A DNA stretch of 61,742 nucleotides from Guptibacillus hwajinpoensis (lineage in GTDB: Bacteria > Bacillota > Bacilli > Bacillales > Guptibacillaceae). Below the pieces are notes generated by a model. That model was given only the letters and a program-made list of their open reading frames with translations, was not told the origin of the DNA and made no database searches. The stretch covers positions 786,025 to 847,766 of the forward strand of contig NZ_LELK01000001.1 of NCBI RefSeq assembly GCF_001039475.1, given 5' to 3'. Below are positions 1-7,053 of the stretch, piece after piece (position 1 is the first letter of the stretch; every line of letters begins with the position of its first letter). A program made the position numbers and the translations under genes.

Positions 1-149
1 GGTTAAATCATTTAATATCCATAAAATCCACTCCTTTCTTAAGAACAGTAACTGTATACATTTTCTAAACTATTATTTCGATTACCTACAAATAATCCCC
101 TCATTCATTCAAGAAATCAAAGAAAGAGAGCAATTCTTATTCCAGATTT

Positions 150-167
150 GCTCCGAGATACTTGAAC
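150..167 (-). repeat. Array repeat copy 1
   Basis: Exact CTCCGA core at 151-156 followed by GATACTTGAAC, lying 3' of the peptidase E-like gene. This is the leftmost copy in the window, so the array probably continues to the left. Bases 1-149 hold no convincing gene: a strong Shine-Dalgarno near 27-38 is followed by a frame that closes after four codons. Confidence 0.75.
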
Positions 168-197
168 AAACATCTTGCTCCTATTAGCTGGTATTGT

Positions 198-896
198 TTA
201 GCTAGAGCCTAAAAATACTGTTGGAAATTCTTTCTCAATAACCTTCTTATCAAAAGTAACACTGTATGCTTTAGCATTAGGTCTTGAACTGACGATATTA
301 CTAATTTCTTGCTCTATGTAATGAACTGCAACACCATCATCCGTTGCAATTCCAGGTTGTATATTCCTTGAAGAGATAAGTTTGTGATAGGTAAGCCTTT
401 TATCCTTGTCTCCATCATAATGTGGACAATTACTACCATTCAGAAATCCCAAACATTTTAATGGCAAATATTCGTCTCCAAATGAGTCTGTAACTCCTTC
501 TTCAAACCAACAAATGGAGCCTGCACTAATTCCAGCCAATATCATTCCTTGATCGTATGCCTTTTTCATGATTCGATCAAGTCCCCATTCCCTCCACAAA
601 GCCAATAAATTTTTTGTGTTGCCTCCTCCCACATAAATGATATCTTTATCTAATATAAAACTTTCTAAGTCTCTTGTAGGTGGCTTAAATAATGATAAAT
701 GTGAAGGGGAACAATCTTGTTTTTCAAAGAATTGATAGAATCTAGATATGTAGTTATCTGCATCTCCACTGGCGGTAGGAATGAAACAGATATTTGGATT
801 TGTTTCTTCTGATTGATTAAGTATATATCGGTCTAATAAGGGATTTTCTGGCTCCATAGAAAATCCTCCACCACCAAGCGCAATAATTTGCCTCAT
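198..896 (-). CDS. Peptidase E (S51)-like protein
   Basis: About 232 residues. The protein opens MRQIIALGGGGFSMEPENP and carries a GGGNTKNL turn and a G-I-S-A-G-S nucleophile elbow, the layout of the S51 peptidase E / class I glutamine amidotransferase-like family, where the Ser is the nucleophile. Family members are cytoplasmic alpha-aspartyl dipeptidases or uncharacterised relatives. The start at 896 is chosen over one 14 codons upstream because AAAGGGG lies at the right distance. It is a stand-alone gene closed by array repeat copy 1. Family assignment is firm; the substrate is unknown. Confidence 0.8.
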   Translation of the reverse strand: MRQIIALGGGGFSMEPENPLLDRYILNQSEETNPNICFIPTASGDADNYISRFYQFFEKQDCSPSHLSLFKPPTRDLESFILDKDIIYVGGGNTKNLLALWREWGLDRIMKKAYDQGMILAGISAGSICWFEEGVTDSFGDEYLPLKCLGFLNGSNCPHYDGDKDKRLTYHKLISSRNIQPGIATDDGVAVHYIEQEISNIVSSRPNAKAYSVTFDKKVIEKEFPTVFLGSS

Positions 897-924
897 ATGC
901 GACCCCTTTCTTTTAATTTCTTCA

Positions 925-1020
925 TCAAAAGTTATCAATATTTTCCCTTATTGTATTTAACAGAAGTATGACACCTACTAATAGAAAGATTGGAACTAAT
1001 GAGATTAGCGCGATACTCAT
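925..1020 (-). CDS. Possible 31-residue membrane peptide
   Basis: A short frame starting MSIALISLVPIFLLVG, continuing as one hydrophobic segment and ending in a charged tail (REN-ID-N-F). A purine-rich GGGTGGGG stands before the ATG, and it overlaps the beginning of the longer reading of the peptidase gene. A competing ATG with an AGGAGG site 20 bases upstream reads only seven codons. It resembles other tiny membrane frames in the array, but coding is unproven. Confidence 0.3.
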   Translation of the reverse strand: MSIALISLVPIFLLVGVILLLNTIRENIDNF

Positions 1021-1090
1021 ACCACCCCACCCATGCTCATAATAATCCTCCTCTCTCCCATGCACACTCCTGTCTAAACCTGCATAGAAG

Positions 1091-1134
1091 AGCGCTTACT
1101 TTTTATTTACCAAACGCTCCGATTTAATGGAATA
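1091..1134 (-). repeat. Array repeat copy 2 (AGCGCTTACT stem type)
   Basis: AGCGCTTACT and CAAACGCT form an inverted repeat directly before the exact CTCCGA core at 1117-1122. The core continues TTTAATGGAATA. The stop codon of the next gene (1124-1126) lies inside the repeat, so this copy has moved as close to the cargo as possible. Confidence 0.8.
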
Positions 1135-1630
1135 CCGCTATTTTTTCAAATGATATACCAAGGTATTTGTACGTAATCTGAACTTCATTTATAGGTTCTG
1201 AAAAAGTAACACTAATTCCATATGCTTCATCGTTTTCAGAAGCAGCACCTTCATCTAAATTCTGAAAATTGGATAAAGGTGCTGTTCCTGTCTTTATATT
1301 TACTTGTTCTATTTCAGTAAATCTATATTTTGTTGATTCTTCGCTATAATAATCATCGGTTATAATAAAACCCTGTAACGGATTGCTAACTTGTACTTTT
1401 GTTTGCAAGGGGTCTTCATTGTTATTTACCGTCACACTTACTATCTCCACCCCTGTTAAACCTGTATTTCCTACACCAACGACGACAGATTTTTCATTCT
1501 TAGTTGATGCAAGCGTGCCGACTTCTAAAGGGGGGTTAAATATTAGATATGCGTAGAGTCCGCAAACAGCTATTATTATGGAAAGAACCAGAATTAAGAA
1601 ATTCTTCCTCACCAAATCCTTCTCCTCCAA
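1124..1630 (-). CDS. Hypothetical membrane-anchored protein
   Basis: 168 residues. A charged N-terminus is followed by one hydrophobic segment (about residues 11-31, LILVLSIIIAVCGLYAYLIF), then a soluble domain rich in beta-type residues that probably faces outside the membrane. I recognise no family. It is the only gene between repeats 2 and 3 and its stop codon is embedded in repeat 2. Coding is supported by length, a plausible signal anchor and array context; function is unknown. Confidence 0.75.
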   Translation of the reverse strand: MEEKDLVRKNFLILVLSIIIAVCGLYAYLIFNPPLEVGTLASTKNEKSVVVGVGNTGLTGVEIVSVTVNNNEDPLQTKVQVSNPLQGFIITDDYYSEESTKYRFTEIEQVNIKTGTAPLSNFQNLDEGAASENDEAYGISVTFSEPINEVQITYKYLGISFEKIAVFH

Positions 1631-1660
1631 TCAGATGTTTCCTACCGCTATGTTGCCCTA

Positions 1661-1716
1661 TACCTGCCTAAAAGTTTTTATCTTTTATTCAGCAAGCGCT
1701 CCGAGATGTTGGAGTA
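1661..1716 (-). repeat. Array repeat copy 3
   Basis: Begins with a CCTGCC box at 1663, then TTTATTCAGCAAGCGCTCCGAG and GATGTTGGAGTAAAT. The core CTCCGA is at 1699-1704. It shares TTATTCAGCAAGCGCT with copy 7 and, in part, copy 21. Confidence 0.8.
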
Positions 1717-1736
1717 AATGTAACCTATTCTAAGGA

Positions 1737-2705
1737 CTAATTTCTAAGAATCTCGCTAAAATGACTCCCATGAACAATTTCTTCTCCGCTCTTCACTGTC
1801 CAGTCTCTTATAGATAGTTCAGGATGATTAGTTATATAGCTTTCAGTAATTTTAAATCCAATTTTATAATTGGACCACCTAGGAATATCCTTATTAACGT
1901 TTCCATTCTGAAACTGGCTGTATATGTCAGTACTTCTGGAATCAACATTACTTTTAACTTCTTCTAGAACCACCTTTTCTTCTTCTGAAGACATCGGTTC
2001 TGACCAGGGCACGCTAACATCTGGGTATAAGCGTGAGGCAAAAGACTCTGCTTTCCCCTCGAAAATAATACCGTTTAGTAGTGAGTAATCATTTTCGCTA
2101 TCCTCAAAAAATACTGAGTGATGGTACTCGTGTGCAATAACATATTTTAACATCTCTTTTTCGAAGGAAGGATCCAGCATTATTACTATGGCATCTTTGC
2201 TCAATGTTATTGCAGCCACGCCATTCATCTGTTTAATGATAGAGACTTGAGGGTCAATGGGTCTGACAAAAATTGTTTTTTCACCACCAGGTAGTTTAGT
2301 TGCTGCCTTTACAAGAGACTCTTTTATTATGTTGTTTATCTCATTTTGTTGCATTAAAAGTTCATTTGTATTTTCTTTTAAAGCTTGAGCATTCCCTGTG
2401 GGATAAAAATATTGAGAATAGTCTAACCCTCCACTAAGAATTGCATTTTCTTCAGAGGCAGAATTAAGAAATGGTTGAGTTACTTTACTATAAAATTCAC
2501 CTTTGTTATTCTTCGAAGAATCTTCTGTCGCCTCATCAGCATAATCAAGAAATTCTTCATATAATGGAATGACTTTAAAACCTTGTCCATTTTTTTCGAA
2601 TTCGATTGTCGATTGAGAAGGTATCTTATCTTCTTCATTAGAACAACCTGTTATCACAACTAATGCAACAATAAAAGTAAATAACATTTTTATAAACGAA
2701 TTCAT
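1737..2705 (-). CDS. Lipoprotein with DUF2268-type zinc protease domain
   Basis: 322 residues. An N-terminal signal ends in a lipobox (V-I-T-G-C) with Cys near residue 21, so the protein is probably a lipid-anchored surface protein. Near residues 190-215 it has AHEYHHSVFFE, an HExxH zinc motif with a third His, followed by G-I-I-F-E-G-K-A-E, which supplies the downstream Glu. This is the layout of the DUF2268 predicted Zn-dependent protease family. The substrate is unknown. It is a single-gene unit between repeats 3 and 4. Confidence 0.75.
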   Translation of the reverse strand: MNSFIKMLFTFIVALVVITGCSNEEDKIPSQSTIEFEKNGQGFKVIPLYEEFLDYADEATEDSSKNNKGEFYSKVTQPFLNSASEENAILSGGLDYSQYFYPTGNAQALKENTNELLMQQNEINNIIKESLVKAATKLPGGEKTIFVRPIDPQVSIIKQMNGVAAITLSKDAIVIMLDPSFEKEMLKYVIAHEYHHSVFFEDSENDYSLLNGIIFEGKAESFASRLYPDVSVPWSEPMSSEEEKVVLEEVKSNVDSRSTDIYSQFQNGNVNKDIPRWSNYKIGFKITESYITNHPELSIRDWTVKSGEEIVHGSHFSEILRN

Positions 2706-2768
2706 AAATCCCCCTTATTATAAGATGTGAGAAAAAGAAGGAATCAAATAAACATCAGAATCAATTAT

Positions 2769-2837
2769 CCTGCCCTAAAGCTACATAAAGCGCTTACTTT
2801 TTATTACACAACGCTCCGAGATAATTGTATATGAGAC
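2769..2837 (-). repeat. Array repeat copy 4
   Basis: CCTGCCCTAAAG box, then AGCGCTTACTTTTTATTACA and AACGCT forming the inverted repeat, then the CTCCGAGATAATTG core at 2814. About 25 bases are shared almost exactly with copies 2 and 7. Confidence 0.8.
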
Positions 2838-2857
2838 AAGACTTATTTCTGTTGAAT

Positions 2858-3088
2858 TCACCACTCAATATCTTCATAGATATCACAGATAAATCTTCCA
2901 TCAACTTTCCCCTCTTCGAACAGTTGTGTCGCTGTACTAAACTCTTGCGTAACTGAGCCTTTTACTTTTGTTAGGTAAAATTTCTCTTCATCTTGGCTAA
3001 TCCAATATTCATTATTTCCATAATGAAAATTGTACTCTTCTCCAATGTAAATTTCATTTTGAAACTCTTTGAACTGATCTTTAGTCAT
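2858..3088 (-). CDS. Small hypothetical protein
   Basis: 76 residues, acidic, predicted soluble (MTKDQFKEFQNEIYIGEEY at the start, ending DIYEDIEW). No family is recognised. The size and lack of a signal peptide resemble immunity-type or orphan cassette proteins. It lies between repeats 4 and 5. Confidence 0.6.
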   Translation of the reverse strand: MTKDQFKEFQNEIYIGEEYNFHYGNNEYWISQDEEKFYLTKVKGSVTQEFSTATQLFEEGKVDGRFICDIYEDIEW

Positions 3089-3110
3089 TTCAGCACTCCG
3101 TTCAAGGGTT

Positions 3111-3182
3111 TCAACTAGAGATTGTAAACAGATAAACGAAAAGATTGAGAACTGGAGTTGATATTCCTGTGTTATCCAACAT
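3111..3182 (-). CDS. Possible 23-residue leader or membrane peptide
   Basis: A short frame (MLDNTGISTPVLNLFVYLFT then ISS) preceded by a strong AGGAGG about ten bases from the ATG, upstream of the 76-residue gene in the same repeat-bounded unit. It may be a leader peptide or chance. It is listed because similar SD-led micro-frames precede other cargo genes. Confidence 0.28.
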   Translation of the reverse strand: MLDNTGISTPVLNLFVYLFTISS

Positions 3183-3237
3183 TAGCCAAAATCCTCCTAA
3201 AGAAATACAATTGTTTGTAAGCATCAAATCTTAGTTA

Positions 3238-3363
3238 CCTGCTAAATCCAATTATTTCAAAACAGCGCTAATAAATCCATCTTTTTCCTACTAAAAGAAG
3301 CCTATCTTATTAAAGATAAGCTCCGAGTTTGCGGAAGACCTTATTTTGAGATATAGAAACAGA
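3238..3363 (-). repeat. Array repeat copy 5 (long form)
   Basis: A full-length example in the otherwise non-coding 3183-3406 stretch. It runs ACCTGC box, TCCAATTATTTCAAAAC box, AATAAATCCATCTTTTTCC (shared with copy 25), hairpin GCCTATCTT-ATTA-AAGATAAGC, core CTCCGAGTTTGCGGAAGA at 3321, then a tail CTTATTTTGAGATATAGAAACAG matching copy 30. It defines the order of the modules. Confidence 0.8.
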
Positions 3364-3406
3364 TTACTAACTTTCACTACATTCTGTTTATAATCTCATA
3401 CTCCCT

Positions 3407-3493
3407 TTACTTCTTCATTTCTTCATCATCTTTAAAAAGACCGATGTAAAAAAACACCCCTATTATTATTGGAACCCATATCAACCAGTTCAC
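3407..3493 (-). CDS. 28-residue membrane peptide, sole cargo of its unit
   Basis: GTG start with AAGGGG at good spacing. The translation begins MNWLIWVPIIIGVFFYIGLF and ends in a charged tail (KDDEEMKK), so it has one transmembrane helix and a cytoplasmic acidic/basic tail. It is the only frame between repeats 5 and 6, which makes it a complete repeat-bounded unit whose only cargo is a tiny membrane peptide. Function is unknown; toxin, regulator or small membrane subunit are all possible. Confidence 0.6.
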   Translation of the reverse strand: MNWLIWVPIIIGVFFYIGLFKDDEEMKK

Positions 3494-3601
3494 TTTATCA
3501 CCCCTTCTATTTATATTTACACTATTCACAATAATGCTTTTTACATATCGTTAAATAATGTCATTCTTATGTATTAAAGGTGAGCACTTCATCAAGCAAT
3601 A

Positions 3602-3622
3602 GCTTCGAGTTTATGGAGAATC
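3602..3622 (-). repeat. Array repeat copy 6 (variant core)
   Basis: CTTCGAGTTTATGGAGAAT, one base away from the CTCCGA core, with AGCAATAGCT before it. It overlaps the stop codon of the following NUDIX gene. Confidence 0.65.
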
Positions 3623-4115
3623 AGTTACTATTCTTTACTGCAATATCAAGTATTTCCTGATACAGTTCATTCCAATTATGATAATAATCTATTACTTCGC
3701 TTGGATGGATTAGGATTCTCTCTCCTGACTCATATTTAGCTTCAAATTCATATAGTTTATCGATATCCATTCGATAAAAAACCTGATATCCGATTTTAGG
3801 ATACTGACTGTTTTCATGCCATGTTGGATTTTCACTGTGGTCAACTACTATACGTCCTAACAAATGGCTTTCTCCCGTAACATAACCTTCTTCATAAGCT
3901 TCACGCTTTAAACATTCTGCTGGAGTTTCTTCATCTTCAATATGACCTCCAGGAAAATCCCAGCCTCTATGATTTAAATTTACTAATAGTAGTTTATCAT
4001 CCTTAAAACAAAGTCCGTGGACGCTTGTAATCAACTCTATCGGAGGCAAACGTAAATCCGGATCCCATCTTAACATTACTTTTTCTTCTCCCCAATTTAC
4101 ATATATTTCGGTCAT
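3621..4115 (-). CDS. NUDIX hydrolase
   Basis: 164 residues with a complete Nudix box, GHIEDEETPAECLKREAYEE followed by G (G-x5-E-x7-R-E-x2-E-E-x-G), near residues 57-78. Nudix enzymes hydrolyse nucleoside diphosphates linked to another group using Mg2+ held by the box glutamates. The substrate cannot be predicted. It is a stand-alone gene between repeats 6 and 7, one of three Nudix genes in the array. Confidence 0.85.
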   Translation of the reverse strand: MTEIYVNWGEEKVMLRWDPDLRLPPIELITSVHGLCFKDDKLLLVNLNHRGWDFPGGHIEDEETPAECLKREAYEEGYVTGESHLLGRIVVDHSENPTWHENSQYPKIGYQVFYRMDIDKLYEFEAKYESGERILIHPSEVIDYYHNWNELYQEILDIAVKNSN

Positions 4116-4177
4116 TTATTTCCACTCCCAAAGTAAAAACGTGAAATCCATTCCCACCAATTTCCTCCTAATCTCCC

Positions 4178-4241
4178 AGCGCTTACTTTTTATTCAGCAA
4201 GCGCTCCGAGTTTGATGAAGACTCAGTTTCAAGATAATCTA
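4178..4241 (-). repeat. Array repeat copy 7
   Basis: AGCGCTTACT/AGCAAGCGCT inverted repeat (one mismatch), then CTCCGAGTTTGATGAAGA at 4204 and a tail CTCAGTTTCAAGATAA. It is a clear example of the hairpin abutting the core. Confidence 0.85.
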
Positions 4242-4280
4242 CTTATTAAACTCGCATTAGCTGAACAATAAAATAAATGA

Positions 4281-4793
4281 TTATTCTTTTGACAACATGT
4301 TTCTAATTATTCTTATTTGCCCTCTATGATTGATTTCATCCTCAAATACGTGAAACCAAATGAAGTAGTTATTAGAGCGATGATTGTCCCATAGTCTGTT
4401 TTCGTATAACCAATCATCAGTCAACATTGAAAATTTCTGAAGTGTTCTATTTCTAACTTCTTCAAGTTTTGCGATATAAAATTCTAATGGATACCCTTTG
4501 ATGTTTTTTCTTCCTTTTTCTCCAAGACTATATGGAGATCCCCAATCCAACATTTCTTGCTCGTTTGGGTTTCTGCCATCAAAGATTTCGATCTGAAATC
4601 CTTTCTCTACAGCAGCTATATGTAATAAGAGAGCTCCAATACTATTCCCCTCCTTATTTGGTATAAAGTCCAATTCAGAGGTTGTTAGTCCTGATACAGC
4701 TTCTAATGTTGTTTTCCTCGCATAGTTCATTTGCGACACTAGGTGACCTATTTGAGGAGTAAATCCTTTTAATGGCTCTATCTTAACTTCCAA
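4281..4793 (-). CDS. DinB-family protein
   Basis: 170 residues with the DinB/YfiT four-helix layout: a first His in LLLHIAAVEKG and a pair in the C-terminal F-H-V-F-E-D-E-I-N-H-R-G-Q segment, the usual three metal ligands. Family members include metal-dependent thiol transferases (bacillithiol-related) and many of unknown activity. It is a stand-alone gene between repeats 7 and 8. The family is confident, the activity not. Confidence 0.8.
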   Translation of the reverse strand: MEVKIEPLKGFTPQIGHLVSQMNYARKTTLEAVSGLTTSELDFIPNKEGNSIGALLLHIAAVEKGFQIEIFDGRNPNEQEMLDWGSPYSLGEKGRKNIKGYPLEFYIAKLEEVRNRTLQKFSMLTDDWLYENRLWDNHRSNNYFIWFHVFEDEINHRGQIRIIRNMLSKE

Positions 4794-4863
4794 TTAAAAC
4801 ACCTCCTTTTCCATCAATATTTCTATAGCACAGGTAGTGACGAATAAGATTTATTAGGTTATC

Positions 4864-4903
4864 GCTCCGAGTTTCTTTAAGACTCGAGTTCGAGGTATTT
4901 CTT
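4864..4903 (-). repeat. Array repeat copy 8
   Basis: CTCCGAGTTTCTTTAAGACT at 4865 with the tail CGAGTTCGAGGTATTTC. A weak inverted arm (GAATAA .. TTATCGCTCC) precedes the core. Confidence 0.75.
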
Positions 4904-4946
4904 AGAGAGTCTTTTCCTTTAACACCGGTTAGTTGAACAACATATC

Positions 4947-5372
4947 TCAATAAGCCAGTTTCTTCGAAAGATAATACTGTTGATTATTAATATTAGGATG
5001 TTCTTCTATTACACCCACCACTTCATAACCATATTTTTGATAGAAATTTGGGGCTTGAAAGCTAAATGTATCTAGTTGAATGAGTTTGCATCTATTCTCT
5101 CTGGCAATTTTCTCTATATTATCTAATAACTGTTTTCCGTAGCCTTTACCTCTAAGAGATTCATCAACCCATAAGAAATCAATATGTAAGTTATACCAAA
5201 AAATCGTTCCTGTAATGCCACCTAAAATTTTTTCTTCTTCATCTCTAAGAATAAAGCTAATGTTTTTGACTGGGTGTTTTACTTCATCTGGTAATTTAGA
5301 AAGATTGTGTTCAATTACCTTTTTACGAATATAATTACTGTCTTCTTGATTCCATTGTTGAGTTATTTTCAT
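4947..5372 (-). CDS. GNAT-family N-acetyltransferase
   Basis: About 141 residues. The acetyl-CoA site is [10 protein letters not shown] (R-x2-G-x-G) near residues 95-104, with a C-terminal F-Y-Q-K-Y-G-Y segment typical of GNATs. The start at 5372 (MKITQQWN) is chosen over one 14 codons upstream because GGAGGG sits six bases away. The substrate is unknown. It lies between repeats 8 and 9. Confidence 0.82.
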   Translation of the reverse strand: MKITQQWNQEDSNYIRKKVIEHNLSKLPDEVKHPVKNISFILRDEEEKILGGITGTIFWYNLHIDFLWVDESLRGKGYGKQLLDNIEKIARENRCKLIQLDTFSFQAPNFYQKYGYEVVGVIEEHPNINNQQYYLSKKLAY

Positions 5373-5411
5373 ACTTTTCCCTCCATATAAGTTTTTGAAT
5401 AAATATAATAC

Positions 5412-5453
5412 CACAAAAAAATAACTTATTTTGTAAATAAGTTATTTTTTGTG
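5412..5453. promoter_or_regulatory. 42-bp inverted repeat upstream of a GNAT gene
   Basis: CACAAAAAAATAACTTATTT pairs with AAATAAGTTATTTTTTGTG around a short loop, differing only by one extra A. It lies 40 bases upstream of the GNAT start at 5372, just before the likely promoter. It could be an operator, or a terminator stopping read-through from upstream units. Confidence 0.5.
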
Positions 5454-5461
5454 ATTTATCT

Positions 5462-5570
5462 AACCTGCCCCGTTAGTTAAATAGTTAACGCCACGCTATT
5501 CCCTGTGTTTATGTAATAAAGGGCTAATGCTCTATTGGACAATTGCTCCGATTATATTGAATAAGAAGTA
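5462..5570 (-). repeat. Array repeat copy 9
   Basis: AACCTGCCCCGTTAG box at the start, about 80 bases of unit-specific sequence, then GGACAATTGCTCCGATTATA and TTGAATAAG. The core is at 5546-5551. It lies to the left of a plus-strand cargo gene, so cargo orientation is reversed here while the repeat is not. Confidence 0.7.
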
Positions 5571-5625
5571 TAACTATTGTATTGTGTAATCGAAATGGTA
5601 ATTTCCATCCAAAAGGAGGTAGATC

Positions 5626-5865
5626 TTGAAAAAATCTCATATTTTTAATATCTTGTCAGGTATTCTTATTTCTATCATATGGATTTATCAGATCGTAGCA
5701 AATGGAGCCTACCCTTTGTTACCACTAGTGATGATTGTATTGGTCCTGATAATATACATAATGGAACGAAAGGGTGTAGACACTGTTTATTGGGCTGCAC
5801 CAACTATTGTATTGCTCCTAATTAGCTTATGGACTATGGTTCCAGAATTCTTTTTTGGACCTTAA
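5626..5865 (+). CDS. Small hydrophobic membrane protein (reverse orientation in the array)
   Basis: 79 residues. UUG start behind AAAGGAGGT. Nearly the whole protein is hydrophobic, with three likely membrane helices and a short charged M-E-R-K-G loop. No family is recognised. Unlike its neighbours it is on the plus strand and is followed by its own hairpin terminator, so it must carry its own promoter. It is bounded by repeats 9 and 10. Confidence 0.65.
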   Translation: MKKSHIFNILSGILISIIWIYQIVANGAYPLLPLVMIVLVLIIYIMERKGVDTVYWAAPTIVLLLISLWTMVPEFFFGP

Positions 5866-5963
5866 AAAATTTCTCGTCACAACAACTTCTATTCAGAATT
5901 ACCGACTATAAATCAAAAGACAAACAGCAGTAAAAATTAAATGCGTTACTCTCTTATATCTAA

Positions 5964-6001
5964 AAAGAGCTTGCTACGGCTTATATGGTTCCAAGCTCTT
6001 T
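5964..6001 (+). terminator. Hairpin after the plus-strand membrane gene
   Basis: Perfect 10-bp arms AAAGAGCTTG and CAAGCTCTTT around an 18-base loop, about 100 bases after the stop at 5865. The T-run is short, so termination strength is uncertain. Confidence 0.5.
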
Positions 6002-6025
6002 ACATTGTTTCTTTGATCCATAAAC

Positions 6026-6045
6026 GCTCCGTTATTATCGAATAA
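6026..6045 (-). repeat. Array repeat copy 10
   Basis: CTCCGTTATTATCGAATAA, one substitution in the core, preceded by AACG as in copies 2 and 12. It lies 3' of the truncated-looking NUDIX gene. Confidence 0.65.
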
Positions 6046-6072
6046 TGTATGAGTCATATATTTTCTAGTTTG

Positions 6073-6465
6073 CTAGTTAACATTCCCTTGAAAAGTGTAA
6101 GCTGAAGAAGATTTCATTAATTCCTCTACTCCATTTTTATGGTAGGGCATTAACTCGTTAGCAGTATTAAAGTCTACCCACTCTATCTCAGTGATTTCAT
6201 TTTTATCTTCAATTTGAACCTCTCCATCAATAACAGTAGCTTGAAATGTAAACATTAAACCGTGATGTTGCTGCTTAGTGAAAAATGCTTCATTAACTGC
6301 TAGAATCGGTCCTGCTTCAATTTCTAAACCAGTCTCCTCTTTTGTTTCACGAATAACTCCTTGTTCTAAGGTTTCTCCAAATTCAACTGCTCCACCTGGC
6401 AAAGACCAAGTTGAATGTGCATTATACTTCAGTTTCAACGAAAATAAAGTCAGTGATACAATCAT
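6073..6465 (-). CDS. NUDIX hydrolase with probable 5' frameshift
   Basis: 130 residues with an intact Nudix box ([12 protein letters not shown], then R-E-T-K-E-E-T-G). The start is suspect. A better ribosome site (GAAAGGG) serves an ATG at 6478 whose frame ([18 protein letters not shown]) resembles a Nudix first strand but stops at 6422. The box lies in the next frame, entered here at an ATG without a good site. A small indel near 6425-6440 would unite them. It is probably a damaged gene unless re-initiation occurs. Confidence 0.6.
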   Translation of the reverse strand: MIVSLTLFSLKLKYNAHSTWSLPGGAVEFGETLEQGVIRETKEETGLEIEAGPILAVNEAFFTKQQHHGLMFTFQATVIDGEVQIEDKNEITEIEWVDFNTANELMPYHKNGVEELMKSSSAYTFQGNVN

Positions 6466-6536
6466 ATGGATTAGACATTGTTATAAACCCTTTCGTAAAT
6501 AAACTTATGTGGGGAAAATAATCCTATTCAACAATT

Positions 6537-6566
6537 GCTCCGAATATCTGGAAGACTCAATATGGT
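6537..6566 (-). repeat. Array repeat copy 11
   Basis: ACAATTGCTCCGAATATCTG then GAAGACTCAATATGG; core at 6538-6543. Confidence 0.75.
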
Positions 6567-6586
6567 GATACCTACGTTTAGACCAC

Positions 6587-6994
6587 TTAATACCAATATG
6601 TAGATTCAGATTTGTAATGGAGGTAGTCAAATATGGATTTAACACTTTCCAACAACTCTTTTGGAAAATCCACTTGTTCATTTTCCTTTATAAAGCGAAG
6701 CCCTTTAATTTTATCTCTTTCATTCAAGGTTGGAACTCCACACGCCGAATGAGCCAGAAAGAAATGCCCAGTCCATTCAACACCCGAAAAAACATATTTC
6801 CCTTTATGTATTTCATTTAGGTCATTTACTTTTATTCCAATCTCTTCACTGACTTCACGTTTAGCACACTCAAGTATCGTTTCATACACCTCTTTTTTTC
6901 CTCCAGGAAAGTTCCATACGTTTTCTCTATCTTGAACAACTAAAATATTCCCTTCCTCGTCTTTGATCAACACTCTTGAAAAAGACTTGTTCAT
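6587..6994 (-). CDS. NUDIX hydrolase
   Basis: About 135 residues starting MNKSFSRVLIKDEEGNILVV. It has a complete Nudix box, G-K-K-E-V-Y-E-T-I-L-E-C-A-K-R-E-V-S-E-E-I-G, near residues 38-60. The start at 6994 follows AAAGGGG at proper spacing; an ATG 12 codons upstream lies beside repeat 12 and lacks a site. It is a stand-alone gene between repeats 11 and 12, and the substrate is unknown. Confidence 0.82.
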   Translation of the reverse strand: MNKSFSRVLIKDEEGNILVVQDRENVWNFPGGKKEVYETILECAKREVSEEIGIKVNDLNEIHKGKYVFSGVEWTGHFFLAHSACGVPTLNERDKIKGLRFIKENEQVDFPKELLESVKSIFDYLHYKSESTYWY

Positions 6995-7032
6995 AAAAAG
7001 ACCCCTTTTTGAAATACTTTCATGCAACAAAC

Positions 7033-7053
7033 GCTCCGATTTAATGGAATAAG
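7033..7053 (-). repeat. Array repeat copy 12
   Basis: ACGCTCCGATTTAATGGAAT, identical over the core and next dozen bases to copy 2. It contains the end of the following phosphotransferase gene (stop at 7041). Confidence 0.8.

Noticed and set aside
1-60. Start of a further gene at the left edge
   Set aside because: A good ribosome site (AAAGGAGTGG on the minus strand) leads into ATGGATATTAAATGA, which closes after four codons, and the rest lies outside the window.
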